The notes: a model not told the origin generated them from the sequence alone. A stretch of DNA of 64,000 nt from Micromonospora sp. WMMD1102 (GCF_029626265.1 NZ_JARUBN010000001.1:2666001-2730000), one strand, 5' to 3'. Positions 34,680-44,198 are shown, counted from the first letter of the stretch. Program-made: numbers and translations.

Positions 34680-36017
34680 TCAGGCGAGGGTGCAGGCTGC
34701 GCCGTTCAGGGTGAACGAACTCGGCCTGGCGGTGTTACCGGTGTGGGTGGCCTGGAATCCGATGCTCACCGAGGCGTTCGGCGCGATGGCGGCGTTGTAG
34801 GAGGCGTTCCTCGCCGTCACCTGCCCGGAGGCCGGCGAGTAGCTGGCGTTCCAGCCCGAGGTGATGGTCTGGCCGCCCGGCAGGGTGAAGACCAGGGACC
34901 AGCCGTTGACCGCGCTCGTACCGGTGTTGGTGATGGTGATGCTCTCGGTCAGGCCGGTGTTCCACGCGTTCACGGTGCTGGTGACCCGGCACGCGCCGGA
35001 GGACGGCGGCGGCGTGGTCGGTCCCGGCGTGGTCGGTCCCGGCGTCGGGGTGGTGGGGCCCGGCGTCGGGTTGGTCGGGCCGGGTGTCGGGTTGCTCTGG
35101 AACTGCGTGAAGAACTCCCAGGTCTCCTGCGGGAGCCAGTACGCGTTGGTGCCGGAGTCCTGCGGGGTGGGGGTGTGGCCGCCGTCGAAGGCGTACCAGG
35201 CGACCGGGTATCCCGCCGCGCAGCCCGAGTAGTGGAACTCGGTGTGCCTGCCGCTGCCCTGGGCCGGCTCGGGCGGGCTCGCCGAGTTGCAGCGGTTGTT
35301 CGCGACGAACCTGTCGCGCATCGACCGCGCACCGGAGATGCCGAGTACGTTGTCACCGAGGCCGTGCGCCTGGAGGTACGCGATGGGCTGGGTGCCGCCG
35401 TTGCAGCCGCTGATCACGCCACCGGAGTAGATGGCGACCGCCCGGAAGACGGTCGAGCGGGCACAGGCCAGCGCGTAGCTCATGCCGCCGCCGTAGCTGA
35501 ACCCCAGCGAGTACAGCTGCTGGGTGTCGACGCAGAGGGCGTTGGTGATCGTCTGGATCATGTTGTCGGTGAAGGTGACGTCCTCGCCGCCGGAGTTGGC
35601 CCAGCCGGCGTTGAGGCCCTCGGGCGCGACGAAGATCGTGCTGTTGTTCGACAGCGGCAGCAGCCCGTAGTAGTTCCCGCTGACCACCGAGTGGGCGTTG
35701 CCGTTGAGCCAGTGGAACCCGAAGACCAGCCGGTAGGGGCGGTTGTTGTCGTAGTTGTCGGGACGCCTCAGCACGAAGGTGCGGGTCCTCCCGCCACTCT
35801 GGATCGAGTGTGTGCCGTTGGCCAGCGTCGGCGCCTTACCGCATCCCGCGCTCGCGGCCAGCACGCCGACGCCGGCCCCCGAGGCGGCTGTCCCCGCGGC
35901 TGGCGACGGGGCCGCGCCGGACGGCAGCGCGGTCGCCACCAGCATCGCGCCCATGGCGGTCGCGGCGCCGGTCAGCACCAGGATCGTCGGGCGACGTCTG
36001 TGACCTGCTCTCCTCAT
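34680..36017 (-). CDS. Secreted CE1-type esterase with C-terminal cellulose-binding module (CBM2)
   Basis: This 445-residue exported protein has a signal peptide (to about residue 36), an alpha/beta-hydrolase domain of the PHB-depolymerase/feruloyl-esterase (CE1, LpqC-like) family with nucleophile elbow GFSYGG (Ser174) and catalytic His281 in FDGGH, a Pro/Thr linker (about 310-340, repeated TPGPT), and a CBM2 (343-445, Trp-containing strands NAWNTGLTESITITN and NGWSLVF). It probably cleaves feruloyl or acetyl esters on plant cell-wall polysaccharide. ATG 36017 has GAGGTG upstream. It is divergent from another secreted hydrolase. Confidence 0.9.
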   Translation of the reverse strand: MRRAGHRRRPTILVLTGAATAMGAMLVATALPSGAAPSPAAGTAASGAGVGVLAASAGCGKAPTLANGTHSIQSGGRTRTFVLRRPDNYDNNRPYRLVFGFHWLNGNAHSVVSGNYYGLLPLSNNSTIFVAPEGLNAGWANSGGEDVTFTDNMIQTITNALCVDTQQLYSLGFSYGGGMSYALACARSTVFRAVAIYSGGVISGCNGGTQPIAYLQAHGLGDNVLGISGARSMRDRFVANNRCNSASPPEPAQGSGRHTEFHYSGCAAGYPVAWYAFDGGHTPTPQDSGTNAYWLPQETWEFFTQFQSNPTPGPTNPTPGPTTPTPGPTTPGPTTPPPSSGACRVTSTVNAWNTGLTESITITNTGTSAVNGWSLVFTLPGGQTITSGWNASYSPASGQVTARNASYNAAIAPNASVSIGFQATHTGNTARPSSFTLNGAACTLA

Positions 36018-36053
36018 CACAAGCACCTCAATAGATCGATGGTAGTCACTGCA

Positions 36054-36082
36054 AATGTAGAAGGATTCGTGACGACCGTCAA
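36054..36082 (-). promoter_or_regulatory. Predicted promoter of the CE1-CBM2 esterase gene
   Basis: Read on the minus strand: TTGACG (36077-36082), 17-bp spacer, TACATT (36054-36059), about 37 bp before the start codon. The gap to the divergent gene (36018-36222) is clearly AT-richer than its surroundings and probably holds both promoters. No LacI/CebR-type operator was recognised. Confidence 0.5.
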
Positions 36083-36222
36083 TGGAATGTCTAACAACTG
36101 GGTCGCACCGCGGCCTGACCTGGAGCCGTACCGCGACCTGATCTCGACAAGTGAGCGACCCTCGTGACATCGTCGATGCTCGGCACCGGCCGGGGCTGGT
36201 GCGGGAGAAGACGGAGCGACCG

Positions 36223-38478
36223 ATGTCTCTGCGCAGGTTCCTCGCCCGCCGTACGCGTACCACCGGTCTCGCCCTGGGCGTCGTGCTCGTCCTCGGTCCG
36301 GCGACACCGGCGACGGCCGGGACCGGCGCGACCGGGCAGCGGCTCGGCATCGAGGTGCTCTCCAGCCGGGCCGACCAGGTCAGCGGCGGGGACGCGCTGG
36401 TCCGGGTGGCACTCACCGGCCGGATCGACCCGCGCTCGGTCCGGGTCACCCGCGACGGCACCGACGTCACCCGGGCGTTCCGGGTCGACGGCCGGTCGCT
36501 GCGGGGCGTGGTCGACGGGCTCCAGGTCGGGGACAACCTGCTCCGGGCGAGTGCCCGGCGGGCCCGTACCGCGACCCTCGTCGTCCGCGACCACGGCTCG
36601 GGCCCGATCTTCTCCGGGCCGCGACAGTACCCGTTCCTCTGCCGTACCCAGCAGAACGGCCTCGGCGTCCCGCTGGTGGACAACCGGGACGGGCAGGGGA
36701 TGCGGGTGCCCGGCCCGGACGGCGCGGTCGTCGGCTGGAGCCGGGACTGTGCCGCCCCGACCGTCACCGACCGGCTCTACCGGGCCGCCGACGGGACCTT
36801 CAAGCCGATGCCCGCCGACGGCACCCGACCGGCCGACCTGACCACCACCCGCACCCTGGACGGCCGGACCGTCGACTACGTGGTACGCCGGGAACGCGGC
36901 ACCATCAACCGCTTCGTCTACTCCGTCGCCGTCCTGGACGGGCACTGGAACCGGCGGGCCGTCTACCGCTTCGACGGCGGGGTGGCGATCGGCCACGACC
37001 AGGGGCGGCTGCCCGGCGGGCACCTCTACCACGAGGCGCTCTCGCTCGGCTACGCCGTGCTCTACTCCACCGGCACCCGGACCGCCACCCACTACAACCT
37101 GGTCCTCGGCGGCGAGACCGCGCTGATGCTCAGGGAACACTTCGTCGAGGAGTACGGCGTCCCGCTCTACACCGTCGGGGTCGGCGGCTCCGGCGGCGGC
37201 ATCCAGCAGTACGTCTACGGCCAGAACCACGGCAACCGGGTGATCGACGCCGCCATCCCGCAGTACTCCTACCCGGACATGGCCACCCAGACGATCCACG
37301 TCGGCGACTGCGAGTTGCTGGAGTACTACATGGACGTCACCGACCGGGCGAACCCGAAGTGGCGCGACTGGGAGAACCGGACCTGGCTGATCGGCATGAA
37401 CGCCAGCGCGACGGTGCCGAACCCGTACCTCGGCGGTGCGCCCGGCTCCACCGAGTGCGTCGAGGGCTGGCGCGGTCTGACCCCGCTGGCGCTCAACCCG
37501 CGCTGGTTCCCCGGCGACCCGCTCTGGGCGCAGATGGACCCGCCGGGCGTGACGGAGACGGTGCAGTGGTCGCACTGGGGTGACCTGGTAAACGTCTACG
37601 GCACCGGTCCGGACGGGTACGCCCGGTCCACCTGGGACAACGTCGGCGTGCAGTACGGGCTCTCGGCGGTGACCTCGGGTCGGATCACCCCGGCCGAGTT
37701 CCTCGACCTGAACGCCCGGGTCGGCTCGTGGAAGCCGCAGCCGGAGATGGTGCAGGAGGGCTGCCCGTTCACCCAGGCGGCCTGTGCCGACCCGGCGCAG
37801 TTCGACCCCTGGTCGTCCCGGAACATGCGACTCTCCCCGGACGGCGGGCGGACACCCGCGCCGCGTACCACGGGTGACCGGCAGGCGATCCGGGCCGCGT
37901 ACGCCGCCGGAATCGTCTTCACCGGCGACATCGACATCCCGATCGTCGACTGGCGGCACTACCTCGAAGAGCAACTGGACATGCACAACGCGCACCAGTC
38001 GTTCGCGTCCCGGCAGCGGATGCGCGACCACGACCGGGACGCCGGCAACCAGGTCATCTGGTTCACCGACGCGCGGCCGGCGGAGGCGTTCGACCAGACA
38101 CCCGAGGCGCTGGCGGTGATCGACGACTGGATGGCCAACCTCCGGGCCCGCCCGTGGAAGGGCGTGCCGGGCAACAAGCCGGCACTGGCCGTGGACCGCT
38201 GCTTCAGCACCGCCGGCACCGAGATCGCTCGGGGTGAGCACGTCTGGGACGGCATCCTCGACAACCGGCCGGCCGGCGCCTGCACCCGGCAGTTCCCGCT
38301 CTACGGCACCTCCCGGACCGTCGCCGGCGGACCGATCGAGGGCGGCGTCTACGCCTGTGCCCGGCAGCCGGTCCGGTCGGCGATCGCCCGGGGGCTCTAC
38401 GGCTCGTGGCGCCCGACCGACGCCGAGCGGCGCCGCCTCGAACAGATCTTCCCCACCGGGGTCTGCGACTACCGCTGA
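36223..38478 (+). CDS. Secreted DUF6351-type protein, tannase/esterase-like alpha/beta hydrolase
   Basis: This 751-residue exported protein has an Arg-rich signal peptide (to about residue 33, ending TPATAG), a small beta domain with VRVTRDGTDVTRAFRVDG, and a large domain with a nucleophile elbow VGGSGGG (Ser323) preceded by a helix and followed by IQQYVYGQNHG. The layout recalls the tannase/feruloyl esterase group. Cysteine-rich segments late in the chain suggest disulphides, and HNAHQSFASRQRM is a possible catalytic His region. ATG 36223 has GGAG upstream. It is divergent from the CE1-CBM2 esterase, hence probably co-regulated for polymer breakdown. Substrate unknown. Confidence 0.75.
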   Translation: MSLRRFLARRTRTTGLALGVVLVLGPATPATAGTGATGQRLGIEVLSSRADQVSGGDALVRVALTGRIDPRSVRVTRDGTDVTRAFRVDGRSLRGVVDGLQVGDNLLRASARRARTATLVVRDHGSGPIFSGPRQYPFLCRTQQNGLGVPLVDNRDGQGMRVPGPDGAVVGWSRDCAAPTVTDRLYRAADGTFKPMPADGTRPADLTTTRTLDGRTVDYVVRRERGTINRFVYSVAVLDGHWNRRAVYRFDGGVAIGHDQGRLPGGHLYHEALSLGYAVLYSTGTRTATHYNLVLGGETALMLREHFVEEYGVPLYTVGVGGSGGGIQQYVYGQNHGNRVIDAAIPQYSYPDMATQTIHVGDCELLEYYMDVTDRANPKWRDWENRTWLIGMNASATVPNPYLGGAPGSTECVEGWRGLTPLALNPRWFPGDPLWAQMDPPGVTETVQWSHWGDLVNVYGTGPDGYARSTWDNVGVQYGLSAVTSGRITPAEFLDLNARVGSWKPQPEMVQEGCPFTQAACADPAQFDPWSSRNMRLSPDGGRTPAPRTTGDRQAIRAAYAAGIVFTGDIDIPIVDWRHYLEEQLDMHNAHQSFASRQRMRDHDRDAGNQVIWFTDARPAEAFDQTPEALAVIDDWMANLRARPWKGVPGNKPALAVDRCFSTAGTEIARGEHVWDGILDNRPAGACTRQFPLYGTSRTVAGGPIEGGVYACARQPVRSAIARGLYGSWRPTDAERRRLEQIFPTGVCDYR

Positions 38479-38787
38479 CCCGCGGCTGCCGCTCGCCGAC
38501 GACGCGGCGGCCTGCGCCGACCGCGGTCCGCCGCCGTCCGACCGGCCGTGCCGGGTGACCGGCACGCGATTGTGTCCGCGGAGCGGAATTCACATAACAG
38601 GGCGCTGACCCGACCGGAATGCAAGCGTTCAGTCGGTAATCCTACCGATTGACTTCGCCGTCTTGTGCTGCCGCAACCCGGACCGCATTCACCGGTTGGA
38701 CCTACTGACATCCCACACTCCAGGACCTGGTCGACGGCTGCGGTCGACCAGGTGGAACGGGCAGAGCCCCGGAAGGAGCGATGACAG
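38479..38787. other. Intergenic region before aminotransferase/Pls operon
   Basis: About 309 bp without a gene. From about 38570 it is less GC-rich than its surroundings and probably contains the promoter of the aminotransferase-synthetase pair. A TTGACT hexamer lies at 38649-38654 but no convincing -10 is at the right distance. An inverted repeat at 38630-38651 is listed separately. The ribosome site GGAAGGAG (38771-38778) precedes the aminotransferase start. Confidence 0.5.
38630..38651. promoter_or_regulatory. Inverted repeat, possible operator of the Pls-type cluster
   Basis: Arms CAGTCGGTA (38630-38638) and TACCGATTG (38643-38651) pair at eight of nine positions around a 4-base loop, and overlap a TTGACT hexamer that could be a -35 element. 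The position, about 140 bp before the aminotransferase start, fits an operator for a dimeric regulator. No regulator gene is adjacent. Confidence 0.4.
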
Positions 38788-40116
38788 GTGCGCGGAGCGG
38801 CGGGCGCGGACGAGAGTCGTATTTTCGAACGTAGGGAATCGGCGGTACGGAGCTACTGCCGTCGATTCGACTGTGTATTCGAAACGGCGGAAGGAAGCGT
38901 GGTCCGGGACGTCACCGGTCGCGAGTACCTCGATTTCGTCGCCGGTGCGGGATCGCTGAACTACGGGCACAACGACCCCGACATGCGGGCGGCGCTGATC
39001 GCCCATCTGGAACAGTGCGGACTCGCGCACAGCCTCGACCTGTCCAGCTCGGCCAAGAGCGAGTTCCTCGCCGCGTTCGAGTCGCTGGTGCTGCTGCCCC
39101 GCCGGCTCGACTACCGGGTGCAGTTCACCGGGCCGACCGGGGCGAACGCCGTCGAGGCGGCCCTCAAGCTGGCCCGCAAGGTGACCGGTCGGAGCAACGT
39201 CGTCGCCTTCACCAACGGCTTCCACGGCGTCTCGCTGGGCGCGCTCGCGGCGACCGGGAACCGGCACCACCGGGTCGGTCCGCAGCTGCCGCTGTCCGGG
39301 GTGACCCGGATGCCGTACGACGGATACCAGGGAGCCGGTGTCGACACCGCCGACCTGCTGGAGCGGATGCTGCGGGATCCGTCCAGCGGACTGGACGCGC
39401 CCGCCGCGATCATGCTGGAGACCGTGCAGGGCGAGGGCGGCCTCAACGTCGCCTCGGCCGCCTGGCTGCGGCGGATCGCCGAGCTGGCCCGGGACAGCGG
39501 CGCACTGCTGATCGTCGACGACGTGCAGGCGGGCTGCGGGCGTACCGGCACGTTCTTCAGCTTCGAGCCGTACGGGATCGTTCCGGACCTGGTCGTACTC
39601 TCGAAGTCGATCTCCGGGTACGGCCTGCCGATGGCGCTGCTGCTGATCCGCCCCGAGTACGACGTCTGGCAGCCAGGCGAGCACAACGGCACGTTCCGGG
39701 GCAACGTGCACGCCTTCGTCACCGCCGGGGTGGCGCTGACGAAGTTCTGGGCCGACGCCGACTTCACCGCCGACGTAGCCCGCCGGGCCGACCTGCTCGC
39801 ACGCGGGCTGGCCGAGGTGGCCGACTCGGTGCCGGGCGCGGTGCCGAAGGGACGCGGGATGATGCGCGGCGTCGACGTCGGCTCCGGGGAGCTGGCCGCC
39901 ACCATCACCCGGCGCTGTTTCGCCGAGGGTCTGATGCTGGAGACCGCCGGTCCGTACGACCAGGTGGTGAAGGTGCTGGCGCCGTTGACCACCGAGGACG
40001 AGCAGCTCCGGCACGGTCTCGACATCCTGCTGGCGGCGGCCCGGGGTGTCGACCGGCGGCCGGACGTCGGACCGGAGCGGGACCTGCGCGGCTCTTCCGG
40101 CCTGGTGCCCGCGTGA
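38788..40116 (+). CDS. Class III PLP aminotransferase, diaminobutyrate-2-oxoglutarate type
   Basis: This 442-residue enzyme of the ornithine/diaminobutyrate aminotransferase family has the internal PLP lysine in VLSKSISGYG (Lys273), FTGPTGANAVEAALKLAR for phosphate binding, and IVDDVQAGCGRTG containing the cofactor-binding Asp. The match to EctB/Dat-type enzymes predicts conversion of aspartate semialdehyde and glutamate to L-2,4-diaminobutyrate. GTG 38788 follows GGAAGGAG by nine bases; an ATG at 38781 is in another frame and closes after 17 codons. It overlaps the Pls-like gene by 4 bp, so it almost certainly makes that enzyme's monomer. Confidence 0.9.
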   Translation: MRGAAGADESRIFERRESAVRSYCRRFDCVFETAEGSVVRDVTGREYLDFVAGAGSLNYGHNDPDMRAALIAHLEQCGLAHSLDLSSSAKSEFLAAFESLVLLPRRLDYRVQFTGPTGANAVEAALKLARKVTGRSNVVAFTNGFHGVSLGALAATGNRHHRVGPQLPLSGVTRMPYDGYQGAGVDTADLLERMLRDPSSGLDAPAAIMLETVQGEGGLNVASAAWLRRIAELARDSGALLIVDDVQAGCGRTGTFFSFEPYGIVPDLVVLSKSISGYGLPMALLLIRPEYDVWQPGEHNGTFRGNVHAFVTAGVALTKFWADADFTADVARRADLLARGLAEVADSVPGAVPKGRGMMRGVDVGSGELAATITRRCFAEGLMLETAGPYDQVVKVLAPLTTEDEQLRHGLDILLAAARGVDRRPDVGPERDLRGSSGLVPA

Positions 40117-43100
40117 CGGGGCCGGCCCCGGTGACACCCCGGGAGGCGGCCACGGTCGCGCCCCGTACCCCGACCCCGGACATCCGCCCCGACCGCCCCG
40201 GTCCGGTGCTGACGGCACAGGGCGCGGACAACCGGGTTCGCTGGCGGCCGGGTGAGCGCCTGCACCATCTCTTCGAGCAGCGGTGCGACCGGTTCGCCGC
40301 CGAGGGCGACCCGGGGCACCTGGCCGTGGACGACGGCGAGCGCAGGCTGACCTTCGCCGAACTGGACGCCCGGGCCAACCAGTTCGCCCGGCTGCTCCGG
40401 GCCCGTGGCGTACGCCCGGGGGACCGGGTCGGGCTGCTGCTCGACCGGTCGGCCTCCGCCTATCTGGCCATGCTCGCGGTTTCCAAGATCCATGCCGTGT
40501 ACGTCCCCGTGGACGCCGGTTTCCCGGCGGATCGGATCGGCTTCGTACTCTCCGACGCAGGTGTCGAAACCGTCGTCACGCTCGGCAGCCTGGCCGACCG
40601 GCTCGACGGCCTCCCCGGCACGGTGATCCTGCTCGACACCTCCCCGGACCTCGACCACTACCCGTGCCACCGCATCGGGCCGCACGAACTCCGGCGGGGC
40701 GAGGTCGGGCGGGACGAACTCGATCCGGACGATCCGGGGCCCGGCGGGCGCGACCTGGCCTACCTGATCTACACCTCCGGCAGTACCGGCCGGCCCAAGG
40801 GCGTCGCCATCGACCAGGCGAACATCTGCAACTTCGTCCGGGTGGCCGTGGAGTGTTACGGGCTGCGTCCGGAGGACCGCGTCTACCAGGGGATGACGAT
40901 CGCCTTCGACTTCTCGGTCGAGGAGATCTGGGTGCCGCTGGTCGCCGGCGCGACGCTGGTGCCCAGCACCGCCCCCGGGGCGCTGGTCGGCAGCGACCTG
41001 GCCGACTTCCTCGCCCGCAACCGGGTCACCGCGCTCTGTTGCGTGCCGACGCTGCTGGCCACGATCGAGGAGGAGCTGCCGCAGCTGCGGTTCGTGCTGG
41101 TCTCCGGCGAGGCGTGCCCGGCACGGTTGGTGGACCGGTGGCACCGGCCGGGACGTACGCTGCTGAACGTCTACGGACCGACCGAGACCTCGGTCACCGC
41201 CACCTGGAGCCGGCTGGAGCCGGGCCGGCCGGTGACGATCGGGGTGCCGCTGCCGACGTACTCGGTGGTGATCCTGGATTCCGCGCAGCGGCTGCTGCCG
41301 GTCGGCGCGACCGGCGAGATCGGGGTCGCCGGGATCGGCCTCTCCCCGGGGTACGTCAACCGGCCCGACCTGACCGCCCGGGCGTTCGTCCCGGACACCG
41401 TCGGCATCCCGGACAACCCGTCGGGACGGATCTACCGGACCGGGGACCTGGGCCGGATCACCCCGGACGGACAGCTCGAATACCTGGGCCGGATCGACAG
41501 CCAGGTGAAGGTGCGGGGCTACCGGATCGAGCTGACCGAGATCGAGTCGGTGCTGCTGCGGCTGCCGGAGGTGGCCCAGGCGGCGGTGACGACGTACCAG
41601 CCGGAGCCCGGTGTGGTCGAGCTCGCCGCCTTCTACACCCGCCGGGGTGGCGCGGACGCGCTGGATCCGGCGGCGGCACTGGCCGCGCTGCGCGGCCGGC
41701 TGCCCGGCTACATGGTGCCGGCATACCTGGAGGAGTTGCCGGAGCTGCCGACGCTGCCCAGCGACAAGGTGGACCGCAAGCGGCTGCCGGCGCCGTCCGG
41801 GCCACGCACGCTGCCGACCACGCCGCTGGTCGCACCGGTCGGCAAGACCGAGTCGGCGCTGGCGGACCTCCTCGCCGACCTGCTGCGGGTGGACCGGGTT
41901 TCGGTCCGGGACGACTTCTTCACCGACCTCGGCGCCGACTCGCTGGTGATGTCCCGGTACTGCGCCCGGCTGCGCGAACGGCTGCGCGTCGACGTGTCGA
42001 TAAAGGACGTGTACCTGCATCCGACCGTGCGTGCCCTCGCGGTCGTCGTCGCGGCGGAAGTCCCGCCGGCACCGCCCGAACCGGCGCGTCCGGCCCACCG
42101 CGTCCCGAGCGATCTCGAATGGTACGGCTGCGCGGTGTTCCAGACCCTCTTCGGCCTGGGGTACGTCGTGCTGCTCGCCGCGGTGGTACTCACCGGCTAC
42201 AACTGGATCACCGACGGCAGCGGTGCGGCCGGATTCGCGCTGCGCTCGCTGGGCTTCGGGGTGGCCTGGTTCGTGGCCCTGGCGGTGCTGCCGGTGGCGC
42301 TGAAGTGGCTGCTCGTCGGGCGGTGGCGGGCCGGCACCTTTCCGATCTGGGGGTTGCGCTACCTCCGGTTCTGGGTGGTGAAGCGGATGATCCGGGCCAA
42401 TCCGCTGGTCCTCTTCGCCGGATCGCCGGTCTACAACCTCTACCTGCGGGCGCTGGGCGCGAAGGTCGGCCCGGGTGCGCTGGTGCTGTCCCGCTCGGTG
42501 CCGGTCTGCACCGACCTGGTCGAGATCGGTGCCGGGACCGTCGTCGGCAAGGGGGTGAGCTTCTCCGGTTACCGGGCCGAGGCCGGCTGGATCACCACCG
42601 GCCCGGTCCGGCTGGGCCGGAACGCGAACGTGGGCGAGGGCTGCGTGCTCGACCTCGACACCGTACTCGGCGACGGCGCGCACCTCGGGCACGCCTCGTC
42701 GCCGCGCGCCGGGCAGGTCGTACCGGCCGGAGCGCGCTTCCACGGCTCACCGGCGGTACCCGGCGGCAGCGGCAATCCGGCCCCGGAGCCCCGACGCTGC
42801 TCGGCAGCCCGCCGGGGTGCCTACGGCGTCGTCCAGCTCGCCGGCCGGGTCGTGCTGGACACCCAGCTACTCGTCGTACTCGCCGCGCTCGCCTTCGCGC
42901 TGGACGTCAGCACGGTCCCCGGGTCGACGCTGATGTATCTCGGCGGATTCCTGCTCGCTGCCCTGTTGGTGCTGGCGGTGCCCCGGCTGGCGAACCTCTT
43001 CCTCACCGCCGACCGGGTCTACCCGCTCTACGGCTGGCGGTGGATCTGCTACCAGACCGTCTCCCGGTTCAGTAACGTGCCGTTCTTCAACCTCCTCTTC

Positions 43101-44198
43101 GGAGACAGCTCGTACGTGGTCGGCTATCTCCGGGCGGTCGGCTGGCGATTCCGGCAGGTACGGCAGACCGGCTCGAACTTCGGCTGCGGGCAGAAGCACG
43201 ACACGCCCTTTCTCTGCGAGGTACGCGGCGGGGTGCTGGTCTCCGACGGGCTGTCGATGGGCAACGCCCGCTACTCGCCCAGCTCGTTTGCGCTGTCCCA
43301 GGTCACCATCAACGCGGAGAACTTCCTCGGCAACCGGATCATCTTCCCGGCCGGCGCCCGGGTGGGCGACGACTGCCTGCTGGCGACGAAGGTGATGGTG
43401 CCGATCGACGGCCCGGTCCGCTCCGGCGTCGGGTTGCTGGGGTCGCCGCCGTTCGAGATCCCCCGCTCGGTACGCCGGGACACCGCCTTCGACGCGTACC
43501 GGAGCGGGGACGAGTTCCGCCGCCGGCTGGCCCGGAAGAACCGATCGAACGTCTGCACCATGGGCTGGTACCTGCTCAGCGGCTGGCTGCTCTTCCACCT
43601 CGCCATCCAGATCGTGGTACGGGTGGAGGGCATCCACGACGGTGCCCGGCCGAACCTCTGGACGTTCAGTGCCGGAATCGTCCTCGCCGTGCTGACGATC
43701 GTCGGCTACTCGGTGCTGGTGGACTGGCTCTGCCTCGGTTTCCGCCGGCTGCGCCCGCTGCACTGCTCGATCTACGACCCCCGGTACTGGCGGCACGAGC
43801 GGTACTGGAAGCTCACCGGGGTCGGGCATCTCGGCCTGTTCAACGGCACCCCGCTCAAGCCGATGTTGCTGCGCCTGCACGGTGTACGGGTCGGCCGGCG
43901 GGTCTTCGACGACGGCTGCGGGATGCCGGAGCGGACCCTGGTGGAGATCGGCGACCACTGCACCCTGAGCGAGGGGTCGACGCTGCACTCCCACTCGCTG
44001 GAGGACGGGTCGTTCAAGACGGATCGGATCCGGCTCGGTAGCGGCTGCTCGGTCGGCACGGGTGCCCTGGTGCACTACGGCGTGGAGCTGGCCGACGGGG
44101 TGCTGGTGGCGCCGGACTCGTTCGTGATGAAGGGCAGCAGCCTGCCGTCCGGCACCGTCTGGCGGGGCAACCCGGCCCGCCAGGTGCCGGCGGGATAG
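40113..44198 (+). CDS. Membrane-bound NRPS of the Pls (epsilon-poly-lysine synthetase) family
   Basis: This 1,361-residue synthetase has an adenylation domain (about 35-560) with YTSGSTGRPKG (219-229), substrate-anchoring Asp266 in AFDFSVEE, NVYGPTE (352-358), VKVRGYRIE (465-473) and A10 Lys552; a carrier domain with phosphopantetheine Ser610 in LGADSL; then three membrane-helix pairs (about 670-733, 912-958, 1150-1211), each followed by a soluble left-handed beta-helix-like domain with hexapeptide repeats. This A-T-(TM2-C)x3 design is that of Pls, in which the C domains ligate free amino acids to the carrier-bound monomer and the chain leaves through the membrane. No thioesterase is present. 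GTG 40113 overlaps the aminotransferase stop, pointing to poly-diaminobutyrate as product (inference). Confidence 0.92.
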   Translation: MTGPAPVTPREAATVAPRTPTPDIRPDRPGPVLTAQGADNRVRWRPGERLHHLFEQRCDRFAAEGDPGHLAVDDGERRLTFAELDARANQFARLLRARGVRPGDRVGLLLDRSASAYLAMLAVSKIHAVYVPVDAGFPADRIGFVLSDAGVETVVTLGSLADRLDGLPGTVILLDTSPDLDHYPCHRIGPHELRRGEVGRDELDPDDPGPGGRDLAYLIYTSGSTGRPKGVAIDQANICNFVRVAVECYGLRPEDRVYQGMTIAFDFSVEEIWVPLVAGATLVPSTAPGALVGSDLADFLARNRVTALCCVPTLLATIEEELPQLRFVLVSGEACPARLVDRWHRPGRTLLNVYGPTETSVTATWSRLEPGRPVTIGVPLPTYSVVILDSAQRLLPVGATGEIGVAGIGLSPGYVNRPDLTARAFVPDTVGIPDNPSGRIYRTGDLGRITPDGQLEYLGRIDSQVKVRGYRIELTEIESVLLRLPEVAQAAVTTYQPEPGVVELAAFYTRRGGADALDPAAALAALRGRLPGYMVPAYLEELPELPTLPSDKVDRKRLPAPSGPRTLPTTPLVAPVGKTESALADLLADLLRVDRVSVRDDFFTDLGADSLVMSRYCARLRERLRVDVSIKDVYLHPTVRALAVVVAAEVPPAPPEPARPAHRVPSDLEWYGCAVFQTLFGLGYVVLLAAVVLTGYNWITDGSGAAGFALRSLGFGVAWFVALAVLPVALKWLLVGRWRAGTFPIWGLRYLRFWVVKRMIRANPLVLFAGSPVYNLYLRALGAKVGPGALVLSRSVPVCTDLVEIGAGTVVGKGVSFSGYRAEAGWITTGPVRLGRNANVGEGCVLDLDTVLGDGAHLGHASSPRAGQVVPAGARFHGSPAVPGGSGNPAPEPRRCSAARRGAYGVVQLAGRVVLDTQLLVVLAALAFALDVSTVPGSTLMYLGGFLLAALLVLAVPRLANLFLTADRVYPLYGWRWICYQTVSRFSNVPFFNLLFGDSSYVVGYLRAVGWRFRQVRQTGSNFGCGQKHDTPFLCEVRGGVLVSDGLSMGNARYSPSSFALSQVTINAENFLGNRIIFPAGARVGDDCLLATKVMVPIDGPVRSGVGLLGSPPFEIPRSVRRDTAFDAYRSGDEFRRRLARKNRSNVCTMGWYLLSGWLLFHLAIQIVVRVEGIHDGARPNLWTFSAGIVLAVLTIVGYSVLVDWLCLGFRRLRPLHCSIYDPRYWRHERYWKLTGVGHLGLFNGTPLKPMLLRLHGVRVGRRVFDDGCGMPERTLVEIGDHCTLSEGSTLHSHSLEDGSFKTDRIRLGSGCSVGTGALVHYGVELADGVLVAPDSFVMKGSSLPSGTVWRGNPARQVPAG

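Noticed and set aside
39111..42743. Open frame of about 1,200 codons on the minus strand
   Set aside because: Antisense to the aminotransferase and the adenylation domain; low-complexity translation.
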